A program made the translations under genes and the position numbers. From assembly GCA_029857975.1 (NCBI GenBank), contig JAOUFX010000296.1, forward strand, positions 1 through 5,136: 5,136 nucleotides of DNA, given 5' to 3'. Origin of the DNA: Deltaproteobacteria bacterium. GTDB lineage: Bacteria; Desulfobacterota; SM23-61. This document shows, piece by piece, positions 1-5,136 of the stretch (positions are counted from its first letter, which is position 1; each line of letters starts with the position of its first letter). The notes under the pieces are model-generated. The model worked only from the letters and a program-made list of their open reading frames with translations. It did not search any database and had not been told where the DNA came from.

Positions 1-509
1 GCAGCCAGCATGCCCACTTCTTGCGGGCGTATCTCGGTGCCACGGGGCAGGATCAATTCCCCTTTTTTCACGTCCTCCCCCGCCAGCCGCACATTCGTCC
101 CTGCCTTCACGGCCTTGAAAATTTTAACCCACTCACCCCCCTGCTCCGTGTCCTCAAACTGGACTACGGCGTCGGCCCTCGGCGGGATAGGGACGCCGGT
201 CATGATGCGGATGGCACACCCTGCCGTGACCGCCGTCTGGGTCGTGCGGCCGGCGGTCAGATTATGGATGATGCGCAGGCGCACCGGGTTTTTCCGACTG
301 GCCCTAACTGTATCCTCAGACCGCACGGCATACCCATCCATGGCGGTGTTGGCTAAAGGAGGAATATCCATATCGGCAACCACATCCTCGGTCACCACCC
401 GGCCGAGGGTCTCCAGAATCGGAATGCGCTCTGGCGGAAGTGGCTGAAAAGGCGATAGCACCCGTTCCAAAGCCTCTTCTACGCTGAATATTAGATATTC
501 TTCCTTCAA
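1..509 (-). CDS. moeA: MoeA, molybdopterin molybdenumtransferase, N-terminal part (cut by window edge)
   Basis: MoeA inserts molybdate into adenylylated molybdopterin in the cytoplasm, the last common step of Mo-cofactor synthesis. The 169 complete codons visible cover the N-terminal MoeA domains; the MoCF-biosynthesis domain and C-terminus lie beyond position 1, since family members are about 400 residues. Family motifs seen are PLANTAMDGYAV at residues 51-62, RIMTGVPIPPRADAVV at 101-116 and GTNVRLAGEDV at 137-147. The frame has no ATG near its beginning. I chose the TTG at 509-507 because GGAGG (519-515) precedes it by five bases and the protein then starts MKEEYLIFSVEEAL, as MoeA proteins do. 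It follows the chaperone gene after 179 bp on the same strand, which fits cofactor supply for the upstream enzyme, although it may serve all Mo enzymes of the cell. Its G+C is visibly higher than that of the chaperone gene. Family assignment is secure. Whether a further domain is fused at the C-terminus cannot be seen. Confidence 0.94.
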   Translation of the reverse strand, partial: MKEEYLIFSVEEALERVLSPFQPLPPERIPILETLGRVVTEDVVADMDIPPLANTAMDGYAVRSEDTVRASRKNPVRLRIIHNLTAGRTTQTAVTAGCAIRIMTGVPIPPRADAVVQFEDTEQGGEWVKIFKAVKAGTNVRLAGEDVKKGELILPRGTEIRPQEVGMLA

Positions 510-514
510 ATCAG

Positions 515-519
515 CCTCC
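515..519 (-). promoter_or_regulatory. Ribosome binding site of moeA (decides a TTG start)
   Basis: GGAGG reads on the minus strand five bases before the TTG at 509-507. It is the only strong Shine-Dalgarno sequence near the beginning of the MoeA frame, so it fixes the start at a non-ATG codon. Confidence 0.75.
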
Positions 520-524
520 AGGTT

Positions 525-655
525 TGTCCAAATTAGATGTTTAAAAAAATAAACTTTCCTCTTTTCTTGTGATAGAGTGGCGTTTGCCAAGAACCATTCC
601 AGCACGAAAGGAGAGAATCAAATACCGAAGTTAAGATGACCAGCTAATTTGGACA
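525..655. repeat. 131-bp stretch bounded by a perfect 12-bp inverted repeat (MITE-like)
   Basis: TGTCCAAATTAG at 525-536 is matched exactly by its inverse CTAATTTGGACA at 644-655, with 107 bp between. The pair fills most of the gap between the chaperone gene and moeA. The outer ends read TG...CA, as many IS termini do, and the length is typical of a miniature element. No open frame of note lies inside. I see no clear target-site duplication in the flanks, which argues for an old insertion or against insertion altogether. The inner boundary of the left copy lies just upstream of the moeA ribosome binding site. The repeat itself is certain; its nature as a relic element is inference, and a regulatory or structured RNA role is an alternative. 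Confidence 0.6.
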
Positions 656-688
656 TCAATGCAATTTTATATACTTCTTGGATGCGAT

Positions 689-1312
689 TTAATTTTCCTG
701 AGCGTAGTATTTCACCATCTCCAATAAGAATGAAGCAGCGCCTTTAAAATAATCGTCACTGGTGAATTCTAAGACTCGATTTGCAAACGTAGGCACCCAT
801 AAAACAAAATGATCCATTAAAAAATCGTGGCGCAATTTCAAATACATTTCTGCTTCGGTATTCTCTCCATTTTCCAATAATTCAAGGATTCTCTCGGTTA
901 AATAATAGAGAAAATCTAGTTCGATAGCGATATGATCGTCCGGCATCTGATATAGATTCTTCAAGGCAAGACCGGCTTCCAAGTACTGTTTCCTGACAGC
1001 CATGGTTTCTTCAGTCATCAGGGAGTGGGTTTCCGAGAGATAAAAAGAAGCAAAGGGAATTGCGGGGGGATGGGCCGGGCCTATGAACAAACGAGCAAAC
1101 TCCAGTGACAGTTGGTGAGTCCATTCATCCAATCTAATTTCATTTAGCTGCACCGAATCGCGCATTCCCTTCAAACCTCCTCGTTCCGCCCCCTCTTCTG
1201 AGTTAAGGTCGATTTTGCCAATTCCTTCCAAGAGTTTCCTGTCGGGTTCCTTTAAAAACACCTGTCGTAATAGGTTTAACACGAGCAATTCGGCTTTTAA
1301 ATCATCCTTCAT
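689..1312 (-). CDS. TorD/DmsD-family molybdoenzyme assembly chaperone
   Basis: This 207-residue protein belongs to the TorD/NarJ-type all-helical cytoplasmic chaperones, which bind the apo form and Tat signal of a partner molybdoenzyme until its bis-pterin cofactor is inserted. Family marks are EFARLFIGP at residues 71-79 followed by PPAIPFASFYLSE (82-94), and MPDDHIAIELDFL at 123-135, which matches the conserved (E/M)PDDHIA-E-FL motif. There is no signal peptide or membrane segment. I chose the ATG at 1312-1310, preceded by AAGGGG with a six-base spacer, over an in-frame ATG at 1330 and a TTG at 1348. Both of those fall in or at the edge of a terminator-like hairpin and lack a good ribosome binding site. 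It follows the catalytic gene on the same strand after 120 bp, so that enzyme is the expected client. The gene is noticeably A+T-rich (21 G/C in the 60 bases 841-900). Confidence 0.9.
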   Translation of the reverse strand: MKDDLKAELLVLNLLRQVFLKEPDRKLLEGIGKIDLNSEEGAERGGLKGMRDSVQLNEIRLDEWTHQLSLEFARLFIGPAHPPAIPFASFYLSETHSLMTEETMAVRKQYLEAGLALKNLYQMPDDHIAIELDFLYYLTERILELLENGENTEAEMYLKLRHDFLMDHFVLWVPTFANRVLEFTSDDYFKGAASFLLEMVKYYAQEN

Positions 1313-1330
1313 GGTTTTCCCCTTTTCCAT

Positions 1331-1359
1331 AAAACAAAGCCCGCTCAAAGAACGGGCTT
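1331..1359 (-). terminator. Terminator-like hairpin between catalytic subunit and chaperone genes
   Basis: On the minus strand AAGCCCG (1359-1353) pairs with CGGGCTT (1343-1337) around a nine-base loop and is followed by TGTTTT, the layout of a rho-independent terminator. On the plus strand the stem is not followed by a T-run, so it points the same way as the operon. The stem is short (7 bp) and the T-run is interrupted by a G, so partial termination (attenuation) is more likely than a full stop. It would lower chaperone and moeA expression relative to the enzyme genes, or protect the 3' end of the enzyme mRNA. Confidence 0.55.
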
Positions 1360-1361
1360 AT

Positions 1362-1400
1362 TCCTCCTTCTCCTCCGAAAAGTAGGAGAGAGAAGGAGGA
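1362..1400 (-). repeat. Long hairpin with purine/pyrimidine arms upstream of the terminator-like stem
   Basis: TCCTCCTTCTC at 1362-1372 is the exact inverse of 1390-1400, and CTCC (1373-1376) pairs with GGAG (1385-1388). This gives about 15 bp interrupted by one bulged A (1389) and capped by an eight-base loop. Read on the minus strand, the 3' arm holds two Shine-Dalgarno-like GGAGG sequences, while the 5' arm looks like anti-Shine-Dalgarno sequence. No start codon sits at a working distance behind the GGAGG sequences, so they do not obviously serve a gene. It lies 32 bp after the stop codon of the catalytic gene and only two bases from the next hairpin. Confidence 0.7.
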
Positions 1401-1432
1401 TTGTGAAAAGAATGAAATGAGAGGATAAAATT

Positions 1433-4279
1433 CTACCCCTTTTTCACTCGGACCACCATATCCGCATAAGCTGGAAAACCCATAATGGGGCTCAGACAAA
1501 ACGGGTCTACAAGCTCATTATGACTGGGAGTGTAGAATCTGCTTTTATAGGCTGGCCCGAGACCTTGGCTGAACCTTCCTCCTGTGGCAAAGCCCAGCTT
1601 AATAACACCCGGCCTAATCCCGCCCGATACAAAGGCCTTCCCCTTGGTGTACCTTCCCAGGGGGTTCTCCAAGACAAGTAAATCCCCATTCTGGATTCCC
1701 ATTTTTTTCGCGTCTTCGGCGTTCATCCAAATGGTACCAACCGAATAAGAATTCGCTTTAAACTTCATCTTGAAGGTTTTCATGGGCTCTTTGCCAGCTG
1801 GCATTGCTTCGGGGATTTCGGCTTCGAATTCCTCATTCATGGGCTGCCAGATGCCTTCGGCCTTGATTTCTCCCAACCAAGGAACCATCTGGGTTCCGCT
1901 CATGGCATGGTGAACCCGTCCACAAATGAGTTGGAAGGGATACTCCTTTTGATAATGCTTATACTCAAGATTGGTGAATGGATTCCACTTGGTCTCAAAC
2001 CAATAAAAAGTGGATGGGAATTTGGAAAATCCAATCTCCTTCAGTCCCGCAGGGACATCCCCTCCGGCTTTCTCGATCTTGGAATTATAGGAGCTGTATC
2101 GTCCATACCGTTTTCCCCCTTCTGACCAATCAAAACGAAACTCGATAAGCTTGGTAGAGGTGCTGGGAAAAGCCTTGTTGGGTACTTCCGCGTTGTGTTT
2201 CTTGAATCGTTTCCAGCTCATAGGCCAAACGGCAACTCCGTGGTTTTTTCTCAACCATTCCACGGTCACCGGTTTCCCTTTCACGAGTTTTCTTTTCTCA
2301 TCAACAATGACATCTCCCTTTTCTAACGATTCCGGAGTTCCCACCAATTTATAACCCTCGGCATATTTCGGATAAGGAAGCGGGGTCCCCACGTTGACCC
2401 TTCCGGGTGACACCGCCAACATTTCGTCGACAAAATCTTCTTCTGTTTTATATTTTTCCCAGAAATCAGATCCTTTCAGGTCCGGGTCTCCCATCTCCAC
2501 GAGCTTTTTCGTCAAGAGGTTCATGATTTCCGTAGGTTTCTTGCACTCATAGAGAGGTTTTACAACTTCATCTCGGTTGTAGATGACCTGATGTGATGGG
2601 TAAATATCCGAAAGGCTCATTCGTTCCATGAAACTCGCTTCGGGGAGAATTACATCAGCATAAAGGGCACTTTCCAGGTACAAAGAGTCAATAAAGACAG
2701 TCAGCTCCACCTTGTAGTTTCCGGAGGAATCCTTTTCTGTCAGCCCCTTGATCCAGTGTGTAGGGGTTGTTCCCGTGATAACCGAATTTCCCGTCCGCAG
2801 AATATAGGCTTTAATGGGGTAATGGTGCCCCCGGAACGGCCCGTATTTAATGTCCACCCCTTCCAGGAAAGCGTTGGGATAATCGGCCACGACATCATCC
2901 CAAGCAGCCGGGTATTTGCTCCCAAAGAGGTCGATGTGCAAGTTTTCAACGGTTCCCCCGACCTCTTTCCCCTTGACCATCCTTTTAACTTTTTTGCCTT
3001 TGAATTGTTTCCCGGTAGCCGATCCTCCCTTATCCGATTTAACTAACTCAGTGTCAATTGCTCCACCGGGGGCTTCAAAGTTTCCGGTCATGACGTTCAA
3101 AGCTGTGCCCAAAATCGAGCAACAATATCCATTGTAATGATGCCCCGGAGACTGCATCCCCCAGACCAATGCCGCTGGCTTGGTGATTCCGAACAGGTGA
3201 GAAATTTCCTCAATCTGGTGTCTGGGAAGCCCCGTTCGGTCCGCGGCCCAACTTAGGCTGAAGTAACTCAACCCGTTGACAGGATCCCTTTTGTCCCACC
3301 AAGATTTAAAGGCGGCGACAAATTCATCCCAGCCGGTTACATACTTTTTCATGCCCCAGTCGATGTACCTCTTATTGGGGTTTTGCGGGTTGTCATTCTC
3401 CAGGATGTACCGGAGCATGGCTCCAAAAAGATCGCCATCGGTTCCGGCTCTGGGAGCCAACCACATATCCGCTCGCGCGGCCGTGTTGCTGAGGCTGGGG
3501 TCGATGACAACTACCTTACATCCGTTCTCGACCTGGGCACCGACCGTTCCCCGGTTTTCGTAAAAAATCCTTGTAGCAACAAAGGGATTCCAGCCATTGT
3601 AGATGATAAGCTTGGTTTTGTATGAGTAATCTTTCTTCAAAGACCCGTCAGCCTGCCTGACCAAAACCGGTCTCATAACATCGGGTTCGATTCTTTTACC
3701 GCCCAACATAAGTTTAGGTCCATGCCTTCGGGGGGTGTCACAGATCGAACCATGTTCGGCGCAATTGGGAGAGCCAAAGGCGAAGAACAGGCGCCAGTAT
3801 TGATCACGGTCGGTCACGTCGCCGGTATCCATGAGCACCGATTCCGCTCCGTGGTTCTTTTTGATATCCGTCAACTTTTTGGCAATGTAATCGATGGCTT
3901 CCCCCCAAGTGACCCTCTTGAATTTTCCCAATCCTCTTTCACTCACGCGGATCATCGGATATTTCAATCGGTAGGGGGAATAAACCAGTTGCGGAATGGC
4001 AGCCGCTTTAGCGCAGGCAATGCCGTCATTGATCGGAACTTCCTTATTGCCATAGATCTTAGAAAGTTTCCCGTCTATGGTCCAAGCCTCTAATCCACAC
4101 TCCGCGGGGCACATGGCGCAAGCTGTGTATTTGACTTCATATTTTCCCATGGCCTTCTGGACCGCTTCTGCTTCTGCGGGAGACAGCTTTTTCAAGGACA
4201 GAAGGCCGGTTTGGTCTAATGCGGTCACCCCGGCCAGGGCAGAGGCATATTTCAAGAACACTCTTCTGGAAATTTCCAT
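1433..4279 (-). CDS. Tat-exported molybdopterin (bis-MGD) oxidoreductase, catalytic subunit of the DMSO-reductase family
   Basis: This 948-residue catalytic subunit should carry Mo (or W) bis-MGD plus one [4Fe-4S] cluster. It opens with the twin-arginine signal SRRVFLK (residues 4-10) and a hydrophobic stretch to about 29, so it is exported folded to the periplasm. The FeS site is Cys54-x2-Cys57-x3-Cys61-x27-Cys89, with Lys91 placed for electron transfer to the pterin. The motif FGSPNCAEHGSIC (168-180) offers Cys180 as metal ligand, as in PsrA/PhsA/TtrA/ArrA-type enzymes. The pterin-binding segment VVVIDP (about 254-259) with RAGTDGDL (275-282), the stretch ADVILPEASFMER near 540-555, and a dinucleotide-binding domain from about 775 to the end complete the family plan. 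The ATG has AGGAGGG six bases upstream, overlapping the stop of the ferredoxin gene, so the two are translationally coupled. Residues 414-441 form an unusual lysine-rich insert. Substrate is undecided: a sulfur or metalloid oxyanion reductase is possible, as is a PadB-like dehydrogenase. Confidence 0.96.
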   Translation of the reverse strand: MEISRRVFLKYASALAGVTALDQTGLLSLKKLSPAEAEAVQKAMGKYEVKYTACAMCPAECGLEAWTIDGKLSKIYGNKEVPINDGIACAKAAAIPQLVYSPYRLKYPMIRVSERGLGKFKRVTWGEAIDYIAKKLTDIKKNHGAESVLMDTGDVTDRDQYWRLFFAFGSPNCAEHGSICDTPRRHGPKLMLGGKRIEPDVMRPVLVRQADGSLKKDYSYKTKLIIYNGWNPFVATRIFYENRGTVGAQVENGCKVVVIDPSLSNTAARADMWLAPRAGTDGDLFGAMLRYILENDNPQNPNKRYIDWGMKKYVTGWDEFVAAFKSWWDKRDPVNGLSYFSLSWAADRTGLPRHQIEEISHLFGITKPAALVWGMQSPGHHYNGYCCSILGTALNVMTGNFEAPGGAIDTELVKSDKGGSATGKQFKGKKVKRMVKGKEVGGTVENLHIDLFGSKYPAAWDDVVADYPNAFLEGVDIKYGPFRGHHYPIKAYILRTGNSVITGTTPTHWIKGLTEKDSSGNYKVELTVFIDSLYLESALYADVILPEASFMERMSLSDIYPSHQVIYNRDEVVKPLYECKKPTEIMNLLTKKLVEMGDPDLKGSDFWEKYKTEEDFVDEMLAVSPGRVNVGTPLPYPKYAEGYKLVGTPESLEKGDVIVDEKRKLVKGKPVTVEWLRKNHGVAVWPMSWKRFKKHNAEVPNKAFPSTSTKLIEFRFDWSEGGKRYGRYSSYNSKIEKAGGDVPAGLKEIGFSKFPSTFYWFETKWNPFTNLEYKHYQKEYPFQLICGRVHHAMSGTQMVPWLGEIKAEGIWQPMNEEFEAEIPEAMPAGKEPMKTFKMKFKANSYSVGTIWMNAEDAKKMGIQNGDLLVLENPLGRYTKGKAFVSGGIRPGVIKLGFATGGRFSQGLGPAYKSRFYTPSHNELVDPFCLSPIMGFPAYADMVVRVKKG

Positions 4280-4285
4280 AGCTTT

Positions 4286-4292
4286 CCCTCCT
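4286..4292 (-). promoter_or_regulatory. Ribosome binding site of the catalytic subunit, overlapping the preceding stop codon
   Basis: AGGAGGG reads on the minus strand six bases before the ATG at 4279. Its first two bases are the last two of the ferredoxin gene's TAG stop (4293-4291). This overlap suggests coupled translation of the two enzyme subunits. Confidence 0.85.
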
Positions 4293-4956
4293 AACCGTTT
4301 AGCGGGCCGTCGGCCGCTTTAAAAACTTCTTTATCGGGAGCAACATAAGGGGTCATGGGCTTAGTTCCATACTCCGGATGCCAATCTTCGGTTTTTATGG
4401 AAGCCTTCAGTTTGGAGATCTCGCTATTTGGGTCGTTGAGGTCTCCAAAAACTCTTGCTTTCCCCGCACAGTTGCGGACGCAGGCCGGCTCTTCGATCCC
4501 CGCGGCCAGCCGGTGACTGCAGTAGTCGCATTTGTCCACCACCCGCAGATCCTTGGCCCCTTTCCCTTTTACTTCTGGCACGTCCTTGGCATATTTAGAA
4601 GGATCATTCTTAACCGGGATCCGAGGATGAAGGTATCTGGCCCCGTAAGGACAGGCTTTGAGACACCTCCCGCATCCGATGCAGAGATCTCGATTAACCA
4701 TAACCACCCCATCCTCTCGTTTGTAGGTTGCTCCCTTTACTGGACAGGGCATGACGCAGGGAGGTTCCTGGCAGTTATTGCAGAGTTTGGGGAAAAAATG
4801 TCTCTTGGCTACCGGATAATCGCCCAAATCAGCAAAATCTACCTTGGCCCTGAAATGGCCTGTTGGGACTGCATTCTCCATCTTGCAACTCACCTGGCAG
4901 GAGGTGCAGCCAACACATCGCCTAAGGTCTACTAGCAAAGCATACTTTTTCGGCAA
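4291..4956 (-). CDS. Four-[4Fe-4S] ferredoxin-type electron-transfer subunit (NrfC/PsrB/TtrB/DmsB-like)
   Basis: This 221-residue protein is the electron-transfer partner of the catalytic subunit encoded next to it. Sixteen cysteines form the four groups of the family: 14/17/20/24 (CVGCTSCQVSC), 59/62/67/71 (CNNCQEPPCVMPC), 92/95/98/102 (CIGCGRCLKACPYGARY) and 143/146/159/163 (CDYC with an 11-residue spacing to CVRNC). These groups are cross-shared to ligate four [4Fe-4S] clusters. There is no signal peptide, as in DmsB and PsrB, so it should cross the membrane by riding with the Tat-dependent partner. The start is the TTG at 4956-4954: an in-frame TAA lies 24 bases upstream, no ATG intervenes in frame, and GGGAGGG sits seven bases before it. 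It is the first gene after the promoter. The length is usual for the family, and all expected cysteines are present. The family does not by itself reveal the substrate. Confidence 0.96.
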   Translation of the reverse strand: MPKKYALLVDLRRCVGCTSCQVSCKMENAVPTGHFRAKVDFADLGDYPVAKRHFFPKLCNNCQEPPCVMPCPVKGATYKREDGVVMVNRDLCIGCGRCLKACPYGARYLHPRIPVKNDPSKYAKDVPEVKGKGAKDLRVVDKCDYCSHRLAAGIEEPACVRNCAGKARVFGDLNDPNSEISKLKASIKTEDWHPEYGTKPMTPYVAPDKEVFKAADGPLNG

Positions 4957-4963
4957 TGTACAT

Positions 4964-4970
4964 CCCTCCC
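4964..4970 (-). promoter_or_regulatory. Ribosome binding site of the ferredoxin subunit gene (TTG start)
   Basis: GGGAGGG reads on the minus strand seven bases before the TTG at 4956. An ATG also follows this site immediately (4963-4961), but that frame reaches a stop after 13 codons, so the TTG is the real start. Confidence 0.8.
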
Positions 4971-5010
4971 TTTTATTTTAGTTGGTTGGCAACGGCAGGA
5001 TTGAAAGATT

Positions 5011-5039
5011 ATAATAAAGAAATCTGATAATTTAGTCAA
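5011..5039 (-). promoter_or_regulatory. Sigma70-type promoter of the molybdoenzyme operon
   Basis: On the minus strand TTGACT (5039-5034) is followed after 17 bases by TATTAT (5016-5011), each one mismatch from consensus. A perfect TATAAT (5013-5008) overlaps it but would need a 20-base spacer. Transcription should begin near 5003-5005, leaving an untranslated leader of about 48 bases before the ferredoxin gene. No clear operator palindrome lies between the promoter and the gene; the small GTTG-G-CAAC at 4985-4993 is too short to call. Confidence 0.65.
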
Positions 5040-5055
5040 CCCTAAAAATTGGCTA

Positions 5056-5136
5056 TGTCAATTAAGAATTGAAAGTGGACACTTTTTAGTGGATTTAAAG
5101 TTTAAAAGTGGACACCTTCTTTTAGCGTTTTTTAAT
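5056..5136 (+). mobile_element. Probable terminus of an IS21-like insertion sequence (runs off the window)
   Basis: From TGTCAATT at 5056 the DNA changes to an A/T-rich stretch with spaced repeats. AAAGTGGACAC occurs at 5072-5082 and again at 5105-5115, 33 bp apart, with a partial copy TAGTGGA at 5087-5093 between them. A tip beginning TG, followed by repeated (A)AGTGGACAC-type blocks, is the layout I know for IS21-family ends, where the repeats serve as transposase binding sites. No coding sequence is visible before the window ends; in that family istA would start further on, reading rightwards. The assignment rests on recalled pattern only. The repeats could instead be operators of a gene beyond the window. 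Confidence 0.45.

Noticed and set aside
10..447. Plus-strand open frame of 145 codons
   Set aside because: It lies wholly antisense to moeA, whose frame shows clear family motifs. The plus-strand product has low-complexity Arg/Ser/Thr-rich sequence and no recognisable domain.
580..605. Possible sigma54 -24/-12 site (TTGGCA followed by CTC) upstream of moeA on the minus strand
   Set aside because: The GG is not followed by GC at the required ten-base distance, so the core consensus fails.
670..690. TATATAAAAT on the minus strand just after the chaperone stop, a possible -10 box for moeA
   Set aside because: No TTGACA-like -35 lies 16-18 bases upstream and there is no extended -10 TG, so it cannot be told from A/T-rich background.
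1313..1348. Longer start for the chaperone at TTG 1348 or ATG 1330
   Set aside because: The TTG lies in the loop of the terminator-like hairpin, and the ATG directly follows its T-run with no good ribosome binding site. The ATG at 1312 has AAGGGG at six bases and gives a normal TorD-family N-terminus.
1302..1499. Minus-strand 65-codon frame across the end of the catalytic gene and both hairpins
   Set aside because: It overlaps the catalytic gene and the chaperone start in another frame, and its sequence merely translates the hairpin arms. No family is recognisable.
4378..4935. Plus-strand open frame of 185 codons
   Set aside because: It is antisense to the ferredoxin gene, whose sixteen ordered cysteines prove the minus-strand frame. 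It has no domain and no convincing ribosome binding site.
1..5136. CRISPR array, tRNA or rRNA
   Set aside because: No regularly spaced direct repeats of CRISPR type, tRNA-like cloverleaf or rRNA-like sequence was seen on either strand.

Overview
The window carries the start of a minus-strand gene cluster for a molybdenum (or tungsten) bis-pterin oxidoreductase, with its accessory factors. In transcription order (right to left) the genes are: a four-cluster ferredoxin-type electron-transfer subunit (4956-4291), a Tat-exported DMSO-reductase-family catalytic subunit (4279-1433), a TorD-family assembly chaperone (1312-689) and the 5' end of moeA (509-1, cut by the window edge). All protein-coding sequence I can support is on the minus strand. 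The plus-strand reading frames look like shadows of these genes.

The gene content suggests an anaerobic or facultatively anaerobic Gram-negative bacterium. The catalytic subunit has a textbook twin-arginine signal, so it is expected in the periplasm. The mixed composition and style would suit a Deltaproteobacteria/Desulfobacterota-like organism, but that is an impression and not something the sequence proves. The two genes of the enzyme are tightly coupled (10-11 bp apart, with the ribosome binding site of the second overlapping the stop codon of the first). No NrfD/PsrC-type membrane anchor and no cytochrome gene is present here. The physiological substrate cannot be read from the sequence. 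The candidate metal ligand is a cysteine, which places the enzyme nearer the PsrA/PhsA/TtrA/ArrA side of the family than the serine (DmsA) or aspartate (NarG, type II) branches.

How the parts should work together: MoeA inserts the metal into molybdopterin, the TorD-like protein holds the apo-catalytic subunit for cofactor loading and proofreads Tat export, and the folded catalytic subunit carries the signal-less ferredoxin subunit across the membrane with it. Electrons then pass between the four [4Fe-4S] clusters of the small subunit, the single FeS cluster of the large subunit and the pterin metal.

Regulatory and structural DNA: a good sigma70-type promoter (5039-5011) lies just upstream of the ferredoxin gene. 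From about 5056 to the window end the DNA looks like the terminus of an IS21-like insertion sequence, whose tip lies 16 bp from the -35 box. Between the catalytic gene and the chaperone gene (1313-1432) are two consecutive hairpins, the second followed by a T-rich run. Between the chaperone gene and moeA (510-688) a perfect 12-bp inverted repeat brackets a 107-bp non-coding stretch, which resembles a miniature or relic transposable element. The moeA fragment is clearly richer in G+C than the chaperone gene.
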